NCBI GenBank assembly: GCA_036403515.1
Contig: DASWQV010000059.1
Coordinates: forward strand, 1-64,000
Reading direction: 5' to 3'
DNA from: VRUE01 sp036403515
Lineage (GTDB): Bacteria > Actinomycetota > Thermoleophilia > Solirubrobacterales > 70-9
Length of the DNA: 64,000 bases
Under the pieces are notes generated by a model, which worked only from the letters and a program-made list of their open reading frames with translations, searched no databases and was not told the origin of the DNA. The position numbers and the translations under genes are program-made. This document shows positions 16,933-25,995 of this stretch, in pieces; position 1 is the stretch's first letter, and every line of letters starts with the position of its first letter.

Positions 16933-19109
16933 GGGCGCGGGCGATGCGCCGCCGATCGCGGCCCGTGCTTTTTGTGCTCTGCCTCGCCGTGGCGCTCGTC
17001 CTGGCCGCCCACCCGCTCGCCAGCGCCGCGACCGACGTCTGGGGAAACGTAGGTCCCGCCTCGCCCCTCGGCTCCAACGGCCTCTTCGGCCGCTACCCGC
17101 TCACCAACTACTCGCTCGATCAGCACTTCGATTTCGTCTCGGCGTCGCTGACCGGCGGCGTCGACGTCTCCGGCGTGCCGCCGATGATCGCCTACTTCCT
17201 CGCCTCGATTCTCTGGCTGCTGACGAGCTTCCTGGCGAACCTGCTGATCACCCTCTTCAGCTTCGCCTTCTCGCTGGATCTCCTGAACGGCTCGGCGGCG
17301 ACCGGCGGCGCGGGAGCGCTGGGGCCGGTCGCCCAGGCGATCCACTCGATCTACGCCAACGTCTTCGGAGCGCCCTGGCTGGTCCTCGCGGTAACGGTCG
17401 CCGGCCTGTGGGCGATGTGGCGCTCGCTCGTGCAGCGCCGTCATTCCGAGACGGCCGGCGCGCTGGCGCTCTCGTTGGTCTACGTCGTCGTGGCGCTCTT
17501 CTTCGTCGCGCAGCCCGGGACGACGATCGGTGCCGCCTCGAAGCTGACGAACCAGATGTCGGAGGCGTTCCTCTCGATCTCCGACCACGGCAGCCCGTCG
17601 GGTGGAGGGCAGGCAAGAGACGATGGGGCCAACCAGCTCTTCGACCTGCTCGTCTTAAAGCCCTGGGTCGTGCTCGAGTTCGGCGGCCTTGAACACTGCG
17701 CCGTCAACGGCACCGGCTCCAGCGATTCGGACCCCGAATCCGCTCCGGTCCGGCCGCTGTCTTCGAGCCCCAGCCGTGACGCCGCGCTCGCCCGGCGCCT
17801 GGCAAGCGGGACCGGGGTCGCCGCGGACGGCAAGACCTGCGTCAACAACGCCAACAAGTACGCAGCCCACTTCCTGCGCTTCAGCCTCGGAGCGGACGGC
17901 CAGGACAATCGCAAAGCTGAGTACGAAGCGCTCAACGACGGCGACTCCTCCGAGCTGCCCGAAGCCGATCCGGCCAAGGCCGGCTACCGGCTCGGGGTCG
18001 CCGACAAGCCCGCCACCGACGCGATGGAGGAGGGCGGGCAGTTCCAGCGACTGGGCCTCGCGCTCGTCCTCTTCTGCGGCGAGCTCGGCGCGATCCTGCT
18101 CCTGGGCTCGCTCGCGGTCGGGATCATCCTCGCCCAGGTACTGCTCCTCCTCTTGCTGGCCTTCGCCCCGGTTGCGCTCGTGGCCGCGGCGATCCCAGGC
18201 CGCGGACACGCCTTCTTCAAAGGTTGGCTGGAGAAGCTCGCCGGCTACCTGCTGCGAAAGGCTGCCTACTCGCTGATCCTCGCGACGCTCCTGGCGGTCA
18301 GCGGCGCGCTCGCGAGCGCGACGACGCAGCTCGGCTGGCTGATGTCCTTCGGCCTGCAGTCACTCTTCTTCTGGGCTGTCTTCGTCCAGCGCAAGTCGCT
18401 GACCGAGAGCCTGATCGGCATCGCTACCGGCCCGGCGGCGCCGGGGCACGAGGGGACCGTGCGGGTGCTGGCGCTCTACGCGGGCGCCCGCGTGGGCGGC
18501 AAAGCACTGCGCCCGATCCGGCGAGGCGCGCGCTCGGCCGTGAGCGCGCCGGGCCGTCTCTTCGGCTCTCGCGGCGGGGGTAAGCCAAACGGCTCGGCCG
18601 GGCCTCCTGCGCCGCGCGGCGGAACGAGCAACAACCCCCCGGTCGGAGGTGGGACGCCCAGCCTCGATGCTCCGGGTTCGGCCGAGCGGACGCGCTCCGT
18701 AGGCGCTGCCGGCGATCCAGGCAAAGGCAAAGACGCCCGGGCTCGCCCGGCCTCTGCGTCCTCAGACCAGACTCCGGGGACGGAGGCGGTTTCGGCCAAA
18801 GGCGCCGGCAGGCGGTCGCCTGGCTCCCGGCAGGAGACCGAGCGCAAGCCGAAAGGCAAAGGAAAGGCGGAGAAGCCGAGCGCCAAGCGCTCGGGCGAGC
18901 GCAGTCCAAGGCAAGCGCCTCCCAGAAGCGCTGAGCCGGTTCGGAAGGTCGCTCCTCGGGACTCGGCCGCCAGTCTCGGCGAGGAGCTCCGTGCCGAGCG
19001 CGAGCGAGTCGGCAAAAAGGCGCAAGGCGAGCCAGAGGGGCAGCCTCCGGCTCGCGGCAAGAGCGCTCCGCAGCCTGGGCGCTCACCTCGGAAAGGCGGC
19101 GGGCGATGA
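16929..19109 (+). CDS. VirB6/TrbL-like polytopic transfer protein with basic tail
   Basis: About 726 residues from GTG 16929 (ATG 16944 is an alternative). A signal-like helix (VLFVLCLAVALVLAAHPLASA) is followed by at least six hydrophobic segments, including MIAYFLASILWLLTSFLANL, a long pair around LLGSLAVGIILAQVLLLLLL and GWLMSFGLQSLFFWAVFV. An external loop with cysteines lies at about 245-300. The last 210 residues are disordered, rich in Arg, Lys, Pro and Gly. This matches the pore-forming VirB6/TcpH class. ATGA overlap with the hydrolase gene. Confidence 0.8.
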   Translation: MRARAMRRRSRPVLFVLCLAVALVLAAHPLASAATDVWGNVGPASPLGSNGLFGRYPLTNYSLDQHFDFVSASLTGGVDVSGVPPMIAYFLASILWLLTSFLANLLITLFSFAFSLDLLNGSAATGGAGALGPVAQAIHSIYANVFGAPWLVLAVTVAGLWAMWRSLVQRRHSETAGALALSLVYVVVALFFVAQPGTTIGAASKLTNQMSEAFLSISDHGSPSGGGQARDDGANQLFDLLVLKPWVVLEFGGLEHCAVNGTGSSDSDPESAPVRPLSSSPSRDAALARRLASGTGVAADGKTCVNNANKYAAHFLRFSLGADGQDNRKAEYEALNDGDSSELPEADPAKAGYRLGVADKPATDAMEEGGQFQRLGLALVLFCGELGAILLLGSLAVGIILAQVLLLLLLAFAPVALVAAAIPGRGHAFFKGWLEKLAGYLLRKAAYSLILATLLAVSGALASATTQLGWLMSFGLQSLFFWAVFVQRKSLTESLIGIATGPAAPGHEGTVRVLALYAGARVGGKALRPIRRGARSAVSAPGRLFGSRGGGKPNGSAGPPAPRGGTSNNPPVGGGTPSLDAPGSAERTRSVGAAGDPGKGKDARARPASASSDQTPGTEAVSAKGAGRRSPGSRQETERKPKGKGKAEKPSAKRSGERSPRQAPPRSAEPVRKVAPRDSAASLGEELRAERERVGKKAQGEPEGQPPARGKSAPQPGRSPRKGGGR

Positions 19110-20362
19110 GCAGGCGACGTTCGCGTACCTCGCTCCTCGCTCTCTTCGCGGCCAGCGCCGCAGCAATCGTGATGGCGACTCTCGCCGGCACGGTAATGGC
19201 GATCCTTGGCGGCGAACTTGCCTGCTTGGGCGGTGGCGGCGGGAGCGTCGCAGCGACCCCGGCGACGCGGGCCGCCGTCGAAGAGATCCCGCCGGGCCGG
19301 CTTCGGATCTTTCAGGCGGCGGGCCGCCGGATCGACATCGACTGGACCTTCCTGGCGAGCATCGGCGAGCAGGAGTGCGCCAGCGGCAATTGTTCGGGGG
19401 TCAACAGCTCCGGCTGCGCCGGCCCGATGCAGATCGCCTTCGTGCGGGGCTCGGCCTGCAGCCCTGGCTCCGGCCCGACCATCTGGGAGACCTACAAGGT
19501 CGATGGCGACGGCGACGGGGTCACCGACATCAACGACCCCGCCGACGCGATCTTCACCGCTGCCCGCATCCTGCGAAAGGTGCTCGGCGCGCCGCCGGCC
19601 GGCGGCTCCTATGCCGCTTATCGCCAGGCGGCCTGCGGCTACTACGGCGCCTGCGCGGACGGCGTTGCCAACTACGCCGATGAAGTGATGGCGCGGGCGG
19701 TCTCCTACGGGTTCCAGGGCAAGGGAGCGCCATCGCCCGTCGATGCCAAAGCAGCCGAACCGGCCACGAGCGGCGGCGGCTCCTCCTGCGGGGCGAGCGC
19801 CTCGGGTAGCGCCAGTGGCAGCGAGATCGTCCGCATCGCCGAGAGTCAGCTGGGCCGCACCGAGAGCCCGATTGGGTCCAACTGCAATCCCTACGGCCCG
19901 TGTGAAAAGTGGTGCTCGTTCTTCGTCGCCTGGGTCTGGGAGAAAGCGGGGGTTCCGCTCAAAGGCGGCACCTCGCCCTACGCCTATTCGGGCTCCATAT
20001 ATGAATGGGCGAAGGCCCACGAAGCCGGACCGTCGCTGCCGGGCGCAGTGGCTCCTGGCGAATCCCCGTTCTCCACCGCCACCCCGAGCGGCGCGCGGGT
20101 CCTACCCGCCACCGCGCTGCCCGCTCCCGGCGATGCGGTCCTCTTCGGCGCCAGCCCGGCCAACAGCGACCACATCGGCATCGTCGAGCGGGTCTTCCCC
20201 GGCGGGCAGATCGTGACGATCGACGGCAACTACTCCGACCAGGTGGCTCGGGTCGGCCCGTTCCTGCCGTCGCGCGCCATGGAAGGCGGCGAGCCGGCAC
20301 CGATCTTCGGCTACGCCCAGCCTCCTGGAGTCGGGGGATCGGCTGAAGGGGCGGTCCGATGA
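19106..20362 (+). CDS. Bifunctional peptidoglycan hydrolase: transglycosylase plus CHAP domain
   Basis: 418 residues. After a signal anchor (IVMATLAGTVMAILGGELAC) comes a lytic-transglycosylase-like domain (about 55-200) with the presumed catalytic glutamate in SIGEQECASG, and then a CHAP amidase/endopeptidase domain (about 235-400) with the nucleophile in CEKWCSFFVAWVW and the histidine in DHIGIVERV. The layout is that of CwlT/TcpG-type enzymes, which open the cell wall for the mating channel. ATGA overlaps with both neighbours. Confidence 0.85.
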   Translation: MSRRRSRTSLLALFAASAAAIVMATLAGTVMAILGGELACLGGGGGSVAATPATRAAVEEIPPGRLRIFQAAGRRIDIDWTFLASIGEQECASGNCSGVNSSGCAGPMQIAFVRGSACSPGSGPTIWETYKVDGDGDGVTDINDPADAIFTAARILRKVLGAPPAGGSYAAYRQAACGYYGACADGVANYADEVMARAVSYGFQGKGAPSPVDAKAAEPATSGGGSSCGASASGSASGSEIVRIAESQLGRTESPIGSNCNPYGPCEKWCSFFVAWVWEKAGVPLKGGTSPYAYSGSIYEWAKAHEAGPSLPGAVAPGESPFSTATPSGARVLPATALPAPGDAVLFGASPANSDHIGIVERVFPGGQIVTIDGNYSDQVARVGPFLPSRAMEGGEPAPIFGYAQPPGVGGSAEGAVR

Positions 20363-20883
20363 TCGATCGACTCCGCTTCCTGCTCGACCGGCCGCTCGAT
20401 CCGTTGGCGGCTCGCGCGGTGGTCGTCTTCGCGAGCGCGATCCTGCTCGGCTTCGGTGTCCTCTTCGTCGTCGGGGCGCGGGAGCCCGGCCCTTCCGCCG
20501 CGCCGGACCGCCAGGCCGTCTTGCCGCCCCCCGGTGAACCCCTCGGCGCTGACCGGGCGCAAGCAGCTCCGCCGGCACCTCCCGCAGACCGGACTCGACG
20601 ACAAGACCCCCAGGACGAGACGGGAAGCCTCGCCGCCAGGCGTGCCGCAAAGACCCTTGCCTCGCATCGCGCCCTGCAGCACGTCCCCTACCGACACGCC
20701 CATCTGAGCGTTCGCCTGGTCGGAGCGCGCGGCGGGCGGGCCGTGCTCGCCGTGAGCGCGCCGACGATCTCGGCCGCCCGCCGCGGCTGGCAAGGATTCC
20801 TGCGCCGCTACAGCGACACCGGCCGCTTCTACCTGCCGCTCTTCAAGGTGCGCGGCGGCCACGAACCAAGGGGTGAAGGGTGA
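20359..20883 (+). CDS. Transfer-operon membrane protein, unknown family
   Basis: 174 residues with one transmembrane helix at about residues 19-42 (ARAVVVFASAILLGFGVLFVVG), a Pro/Ala-rich linker, and a C-terminal external domain of about 80 residues (HLSVRLVGARGGRAVLAVSA). Topology and operon position suggest an accessory component of the transfer channel, similar in form to other bitopic Tcp proteins. It is coupled on both sides by 4-base overlaps. Confidence 0.55.
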   Translation: MIDRLRFLLDRPLDPLAARAVVVFASAILLGFGVLFVVGAREPGPSAAPDRQAVLPPPGEPLGADRAQAAPPAPPADRTRRQDPQDETGSLAARRAAKTLASHRALQHVPYRHAHLSVRLVGARGGRAVLAVSAPTISAARRGWQGFLRRYSDTGRFYLPLFKVRGGHEPRGEG

Positions 20884-22010
20884 ATGTCGGGTCGCTCTTC
20901 GCGGGTATCGGCGGCTTCGACCTCGGCCTCGAAACGGCGGGGATGCGGGTCGCCTGGCAGGTCGAGCTCGACCCCTATTGCCGAGCGGTCCTCGCGCGCC
21001 ACTTCCCCGAAGCGCGCCGCTACGAAGACGTCTGCGAGGTCGGGGCGAAAAGCCTCGCGCCGGTCGACCTCATCTGCGGCGGCTTCCCCTGCCAAGACCT
21101 CAGCCCCGCCGGCAAAGGCGCCGGACTGGCTGGCGCCCGCTCGGGTCTTTGGGCCGAGTTCGCCCGGATCGTTCGCGAGCTACGACCCAGCTACGTCGTC
21201 GTGGAGAACGTCCCAGCCCTCCTCACGGGAAAGGGGAAGTGCTGGGACCGGGCGCCGGTCGGCCGAGTTCTCGGAGACCTGGCCGAAATGGGGTATGACG
21301 CGGAGTGGTCGGTCCTATCGGCTAGAGAGTTCGGGGCACCGCACCTGCGAAAGCGCGTCTGGCTCGTGGCCTACCCCGCACGGGATGCCGAAGCGGGGGC
21401 AGCGTCGGAATCCGGGGCCGAGCGGAAACGAGCTGGGCCGGGCGGTCCTGAAGGCGGAGCGGGAGAGCTTCCCGACGCCGACCGAGACCGACGCCCGCAA
21501 GGGGTATGCCTCGCCGCCGGGGCCGAAGAACCGGCGCGGTCGCCAGACGCTCTCCGGCGCCGTGCAGGCGCGGCTGTGGCCGACGCCGAAGGCGAGCCCG
21601 AGCGGGCCGGACTTCGCGCGAGCGGAGCGGCCCGGCAGCGGCGGCGACGACCTTCCGACCGCGGTGGCGCGCGAGGAGCTGTGGCCGACCCCCAACGCCG
21701 CGGACGGGAAAGGGGGGCGGATCAGCCCCGACGAGACGATCCTGAGCGGCCGGCGCCCCTCCGGGGCCAAGGCGCAGCGCACCCTGCGCGAGGCGGTGAG
21801 GAAAGCCGACCTGGACGGCGACTCCCCGCCTCGCAGGGCTGGGGCGCTGAACCCGACGTGGGTCGAGTGGCTGATGGGGTTCCCGCTCGGGTGGACCGCC
21901 TTGCCGCCCTCGGCAACGCCCTCCTCCCGCAGATCGCGGAGTGGATCGGATCGCGCATCCTCGAATACGAGCGTGAGGCCGAGTCGAGCGCGGGGGAGGC
22001 GATGAGCTGA
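20880..22010 (+). CDS. C5-cytosine DNA methyltransferase, phage type
   Basis: 376 residues from GTG 20880. Motif I SLFAGIGGFDLGLETAG, catalytic motif IV GGFPCQDLS, motif VI ENVPALL, motif VIII EFGAPHLRKRVWLVA and motif X RLAALGNALLPQIAEWIG are all present, so the catalytic core is complete. The stretch between motifs VIII and X (about residues 165-330) is an unusual Arg/Ala/Gly/Glu-rich low-complexity region, whereas a second frame over the same bases reads like a conserved protein (see 20884-22005). Probably modifies the element to evade host restriction. Overlaps: GTGA upstream, TGATG downstream. Confidence 0.8.
   Translation: MNVGSLFAGIGGFDLGLETAGMRVAWQVELDPYCRAVLARHFPEARRYEDVCEVGAKSLAPVDLICGGFPCQDLSPAGKGAGLAGARSGLWAEFARIVRELRPSYVVVENVPALLTGKGKCWDRAPVGRVLGDLAEMGYDAEWSVLSAREFGAPHLRKRVWLVAYPARDAEAGAASESGAERKRAGPGGPEGGAGELPDADRDRRPQGVCLAAGAEEPARSPDALRRRAGAAVADAEGEPERAGLRASGAARQRRRRPSDRGGARGAVADPQRRGRERGADQPRRDDPERPAPLRGQGAAHPARGGEESRPGRRLPASQGWGAEPDVGRVADGVPARVDRLAALGNALLPQIAEWIGSRILEYEREAESSAGEAMS
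20884..22005 (+). CDS. Possible overlapping frame inside the methyltransferase gene
   Basis: A second frame, open for 373 codons from ATG 20884, carries a recurrent signature: SYDPATSSWRTSQPS (about residue 100), FSETWPKWGMTRSGRSYRL (about 129), four (W/F)PTP blocks (about 162, 197, 232, 267) and LNPTWVEWLMGFPLGWTAL (322-340, bases 21847-21903). From memory this set recurs in phage proteins found with Dcm-like enzymes; I cannot check here whether those are separate proteins or the same dual-frame arrangement. It may be a true overlapping gene, the target of a programmed frameshift, or the trace of an old frameshift. Confidence 0.4.
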   Translation: MSGRSSRVSAASTSASKRRGCGSPGRSSSTPIAERSSRATSPKRAATKTSARSGRKASRRSTSSAAASPAKTSAPPAKAPDWLAPARVFGPSSPGSFASYDPATSSWRTSQPSSRERGSAGTGRRSAEFSETWPKWGMTRSGRSYRLESSGHRTCESASGSWPTPHGMPKRGQRRNPGPSGNELGRAVLKAERESFPTPTETDARKGYASPPGPKNRRGRQTLSGAVQARLWPTPKASPSGPDFARAERPGSGGDDLPTAVAREELWPTPNAADGKGGRISPDETILSGRRPSGAKAQRTLREAVRKADLDGDSPPRRAGALNPTWVEWLMGFPLGWTALPPSATPSSRRSRSGSDRASSNTSVRPSRARGRR

Positions 22011-23104
22011 TGCCGCGATCCCGTGCGGCGCAGACCGTCATCGACCTCTTCGCGGGGCCGGGGGGATGGGATGAGGGCCTTCGCGAGCTTGGCTACCGGG
22101 CGCAGGGCATCGACTCGGACCCGCTCGCCTGCGCCACGGCCGAGGCCGCCGGGCACGAGCGGCTCCTCGCCGACGTTGCGGCCCTCGACCCCGGCGACTT
22201 CTCACAGGTCTGGGGACTGGTCGCCTCGCCCCCCTGCCAGGCGTACTCGAAGGTCGGCAAGGGACTCGGCAAGCTCGACAAGCCAAGAGTCCTCTCCTGC
22301 GCCCGCGAGCTGAGCGAAGGGCGCGACTCGCGCACCCGACACCGGGCGCGCTGTGAGGACGAGCGCTCGCTTTTGACCGTCGAGCCGCTGCGCTGGACGC
22401 TGGCCCTGCGTCCACGGTGGCTGGCGATGGAGCAGGTGCCGGCGGTCGCCGAGCTGTGGTCGGTCTTCGCCGAGGTGCTCGGCGCCCACGGATACCGATG
22501 CGCGGTGGGTCTGCTCTCGGCCGAGCGCTTCGGCGTGCCCCAGGTCCGAAAGCGCGCCTTCCTCATCGGCTCTCTCGACGGCGCCGTGGAGCTGCCCGCG
22601 CCGACTCATCGCTCCTATGACCCCCGGCGCCACCGCCCGCGCGAGGACGAGCTTCACCTCCCGTGCTGGCGGAGCATGGCCGAGGCGCTTGGCCGGCGGC
22701 GCGAGCCGGCGCGGCTCAGGTGCGAGGGCACCCGCCCCGCCCGCCCGCTGGACTCCCCCTCCGAAGCCGTTGCCGCCGGCTCGTGCAAGTGGCGCATCGA
22801 ACCTTTGCCGAGCTGGACCCGGCGCCGTCCGGCGACGACGCTGCTCTGCGACCCGCGTGTCACCGCGCCGGGAAGCTGGCCGCGCTGCGGGCGCCGGGCG
22901 GAGATCGTCCGCGGCAGGCCCGTCCGGGTGAGCGTCGAGCAGGCGGGCGTCCTGCAGGGCTTCCGCCACGACTATCCGTGGCAGGGCACTCGCTCGCAGC
23001 GCTTCGAGCAGATCGGCAACGCCGTGCCGCCTCCTCTCGCCGCCTGCGTGTTGGCGGAGGCCATGCGCCCGACGCCGGGTCGGGGAGGCAAGCGTCGTGG
23101 CTGA
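22010..23104 (+). CDS. Second C5-cytosine DNA methyltransferase
   Basis: 364 residues, ATG at 22010 overlapping the previous stop. Motif I is VIDLFAGPGGWDEGLRELG, motif IV VASPPCQAYSKVGKG with the PCQ nucleophile, motif VI appears as WLAMEQVPA, motif VIII RFGVPQVRKRAFLIG, and the end QRFEQIGNAVPPPLA is motif X. Motif VI has Q in place of the usual N after the glutamate (EQV for ENV), seen in some phage enzymes. It is not a close copy of the preceding enzyme, so the element probably marks two different cytosine contexts. No restriction endonuclease gene accompanies it. Confidence 0.85.
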   Translation: MPRSRAAQTVIDLFAGPGGWDEGLRELGYRAQGIDSDPLACATAEAAGHERLLADVAALDPGDFSQVWGLVASPPCQAYSKVGKGLGKLDKPRVLSCARELSEGRDSRTRHRARCEDERSLLTVEPLRWTLALRPRWLAMEQVPAVAELWSVFAEVLGAHGYRCAVGLLSAERFGVPQVRKRAFLIGSLDGAVELPAPTHRSYDPRRHRPREDELHLPCWRSMAEALGRRREPARLRCEGTRPARPLDSPSEAVAAGSCKWRIEPLPSWTRRRPATTLLCDPRVTAPGSWPRCGRRAEIVRGRPVRVSVEQAGVLQGFRHDYPWQGTRSQRFEQIGNAVPPPLAACVLAEAMRPTPGRGGKRRG

Positions 23105-23322
23105 GCGGGCAGCGGCCCAGAGGAAGGGCAGCGCGTGAGGGCCGCGAGCGCGGCTATCGGCCGGCGCGGAGGCTGTCGCGCGGCGGTCACCCGTCGCGTC
23201 GTCCGTGCGGTCACCCGTCCGGTCATGCGAGCGAGGGCCGAAAGCGCCGCAATTCCCGATCCCGCCGCGGTTTGCCGGACTCGCGTTTTGCCGACATCCC
23301 TCCGTCACCCAAAGGTCGGTAC
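23105..23322. other. Intergenic control region with 24-base direct repeats; candidate oriT
   Basis: This is the largest gap in an otherwise overlapping operon. GCGGTCACCCGTC occurs at 23183-23195 and again at 23207-23219, a 24-base period, and a shorter GTCACCC follows at 23305-23311. The gap lies between the second methyltransferase and the coupling-type ATPase. Direct repeats beside a coupling protein and a relaxation protein fit an origin of transfer, but no nick site can be recognised by eye. Confidence 0.35.
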
Positions 23323-25995
23323 ATGATGGGTGGCGATCGCTCCGATCCTCGTCCAATGCTGGCGATCTTCGCCGCCGCGGTGGCGTTCGCACTCTGGCGG
23401 CTCATATCGAGCATCCAGGTCGATCGGCTCCTCGCCTCGATCCTCTCTCTCGCGCCCCTCGCTCTCGGCACAATCGCTATCGCCTCCGCGCTGGCTACGC
23501 ATCGCTTCTTCGCAACCCGCCGCACGCTTCGATCGCGCCGCTCGGTCGCGATCGTGCCTGCGGACGAGTTCGACGCCGAGCCCGACGCCGTGCTGCGCTT
23601 CGCCGCCCAGCTTGCCGCCTCGGAGCGCAGGGTCGCAGGCTGGGTCGATCGCCGCGCCTCAGCGATCCGCATCCGGCTCGCCACCGATTCCGAGCGGCGG
23701 CTCGTCTACCTGATCGAAGTTCCCGAGCGCGCGAGCGAGGCGCTGCGCACCGCGTTCGCCACCTTCGAGGGCGTCGAGGAGCGCCCCGCCGAGGAGGTGC
23801 TGGGCAGCGGAGGCGAGGACGAGGACGAGAGTGACGATGAAGCCAAGAACGCGGGTAAGGCCGAAACCAAGGAGAGCGAGCCAACGGTTTTGCGCACCGA
23901 GCTGGTGCTGGCCCGTCCGAGCGTCGAGCCGCTGGCGCGGCTTGCACCCAAGCCCGATCCGCTGCAGCCCTTCGCCGCCGCGCTCGGCCGCCTTCACTCC
24001 AAGGGCGAGGACGCGAGCGTCTGCGTCGACCTCCTGCCGGCGAGCGGCTTCCGCGCGGCGCGTCTGCGGCGGCGCCTGCGGCGAGAGGCCCGCCGCATCC
24101 ACGGCGAGCGGCGCGACTGGACGGCGCTCCTGAACGGTGAACAGCGCCGTCGCACGAGGCCCGACCCGCAGGAACAGGTCGAGCGCCGCGGGGCCGTGCA
24201 GGCGGTTGACGCAAAGCTGCGCGAGTCCGGCGAGCTGTTCGAGGTGCAGATCCTCCTGCGCTCGGAGGCGCCGAGCCGGGGGCGAGCGGAAGCCGCGATG
24301 TCGGGGCTGCTCGCGGCCTTCCGGCCGCTGGCCGAGCGCAACTACCTGAAGGCCTCCGGCCTGCCGATCCCCGGCCTCGCTTTCCTCGGCTCCGACATGC
24401 CGCTGCGGCGAGGGCGCTTCGATCGCCGCTTCGCCACCGGCCTCTTTCGGCCGGCGCGCAAGACGATCCTCACCGCACGCGAGCTGTCGGGGTTCCTGAA
24501 GCCGCCGACCGTCCACTGCGGCGAGCGAAACGTGCTGCGCTCGGGCGCTCTGCTCTCCCCGCCGCCGGCTCTACCGGACTTCGATGAGGACAAAGACGAC
24601 CTGATCCCGCTCGGCCTGGTCGCCTCTGAGTCGGGCAAGCAGCTCGTCGGCGTTCAAACCGCGGACACCTTCTTCACCTACATCGCCGGCCGCTCGCGCT
24701 ACGGCAAGACCGAGGCGGCGATAGCGCAGTTCGCCCACATCGTCAGGAGAGGTCACGGCGGTCTCTTCCTCGATCCCCACGGCGACGGCCTGGAGCGGAT
24801 CGAGCCCTACCTGGCCGAGATCCCCGACGAGCAGGTTGTGCGGATCGACCTCGGCCCCGGCAGCACTGCGGCCGATCAGCCCGGCTGGAACCTCTTCGAG
24901 TTCGGCGGCAGCGCCGAGCAGAGCGAGGCGCGGGTCGAGGCGGTAGTCGACGCCTTTGCCTCGGCGCTCGAATGGGGCGAGCGCTCCACCCGCGCGATCA
25001 ACCTGACCAGTCAGGCCGCAGCGGCGCTGGCGACGATCGCGCAAAAGCTCGACTCCGAGCTGGCGCCGACGATCTTCCAGATCCCGACGCTGCTGAGCGA
25101 CGCGGAGTGGCGCCAAGCGGTGCTGCCTTTCCTGCCGCGCGCCGACCAGCGCTTCTGGACCGATCGCTTCCCGCTCTTGGCGAGCGAGGCGATCACCCCG
25201 GTCACCAACATGGTCGACCGACTGCGCAGGGCACCCTCGATCCGGGCGCTGCTCGGCCAGAGCCAGAGCACCTACCGGGTGCGCGAGGCGATGGACGCCG
25301 GCAAGGTCGTCCTCGCCTGTCCCGGCACCGGCGGCACCCGCGATCGGCTGGTGGCCAACCTGCTGCTCTTCGATCTCTTGCACGCCGCGCGCGGGCGCTC
25401 GGAGCTGGCGCCTGAGAAGCGCAAGCCCTTTTGGGTCTTCCTCGATGAGGTGCAGAGCTATGACGGCGCCGCTTCGGGCAACCTCGCCGCGCTCTTGGAG
25501 CAGAGCGCCAAGTTCGGGTTGCGGGCGGTGCTGCTCAACCAGAATCCCGAGCGCCTCAGTGCCGCGACTTTGAACGCGCTTCTGACCAACCGCTCGCACC
25601 TGCTCGCCTCGACACTCAACTCCCATGCCGCCGGGCTGATCACCAAGGAGTGGGGTAAACGGGTCAACCCCGAGGCGCTGACCAAGCTGGAGCGTTTTCA
25701 CTTCATCGCTCAAGTCACTCACCGAGGCAGACTCAGCGCGCCCTTCGCCCTGCGCGGGGTTCGGGTCGAGGACGTCCTCGGGGAGCCGCCGCGCGGCGGC
25801 GGGCAGGAGGCCGAGAATGGCGAGAGCCCGGCGCCGCGATCGGCGGAGGAGGTCGCCGCGCACCTGGACGGCCTTGACGACCGCATCCTGGCGGCGCTGA
25901 CGGAGCGCCGAGCGGGCAACGAGGGCACGGGATCTGCGGGCGCCCGCGAGCCGACGCCCCGCGCGCGACAAGAGGGAGCGGGGAGCAATGGCTGA
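23323..25995 (+). CDS. Coupling-type conjugation ATPase (VirD4/TraG-like)
   Basis: About 890 residues from the ATG pair at 23323/23326. Two N-terminal membrane helices (MLAIFAAAVAFALWRLI and LLASILSLAPLALGTIAIAS) anchor it. A central domain of about 400 residues precedes the motor: Walker A GRSRYGKTEAA at about residue 455 (form GxxxxGKT), LFLDPHGDGLERIEPYL behind it, and Walker B FWVFLDEVQ at about 704. The C-terminus has the LNQNPERLSAATLNALLTNR block of TraG/VirD4-like ATPases. It should deliver relaxed DNA to the channel. Overlaps the next gene by 8 bases. Confidence 0.8.
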   Translation: MMGGDRSDPRPMLAIFAAAVAFALWRLISSIQVDRLLASILSLAPLALGTIAIASALATHRFFATRRTLRSRRSVAIVPADEFDAEPDAVLRFAAQLAASERRVAGWVDRRASAIRIRLATDSERRLVYLIEVPERASEALRTAFATFEGVEERPAEEVLGSGGEDEDESDDEAKNAGKAETKESEPTVLRTELVLARPSVEPLARLAPKPDPLQPFAAALGRLHSKGEDASVCVDLLPASGFRAARLRRRLRREARRIHGERRDWTALLNGEQRRRTRPDPQEQVERRGAVQAVDAKLRESGELFEVQILLRSEAPSRGRAEAAMSGLLAAFRPLAERNYLKASGLPIPGLAFLGSDMPLRRGRFDRRFATGLFRPARKTILTARELSGFLKPPTVHCGERNVLRSGALLSPPPALPDFDEDKDDLIPLGLVASESGKQLVGVQTADTFFTYIAGRSRYGKTEAAIAQFAHIVRRGHGGLFLDPHGDGLERIEPYLAEIPDEQVVRIDLGPGSTAADQPGWNLFEFGGSAEQSEARVEAVVDAFASALEWGERSTRAINLTSQAAAALATIAQKLDSELAPTIFQIPTLLSDAEWRQAVLPFLPRADQRFWTDRFPLLASEAITPVTNMVDRLRRAPSIRALLGQSQSTYRVREAMDAGKVVLACPGTGGTRDRLVANLLLFDLLHAARGRSELAPEKRKPFWVFLDEVQSYDGAASGNLAALLEQSAKFGLRAVLLNQNPERLSAATLNALLTNRSHLLASTLNSHAAGLITKEWGKRVNPEALTKLERFHFIAQVTHRGRLSAPFALRGVRVEDVLGEPPRGGGQEAENGESPAPRSAEEVAAHLDGLDDRILAALTERRAGNEGTGSAGAREPTPRARQEGAGSNG

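Noticed and set aside
22663..23322. Upstream extension of the coupling ATPase frame
   Set aside because: It shadows the second cytosine methyltransferase and the repeat-containing gap; hydrophobic N-terminal helices begin only after 23323.
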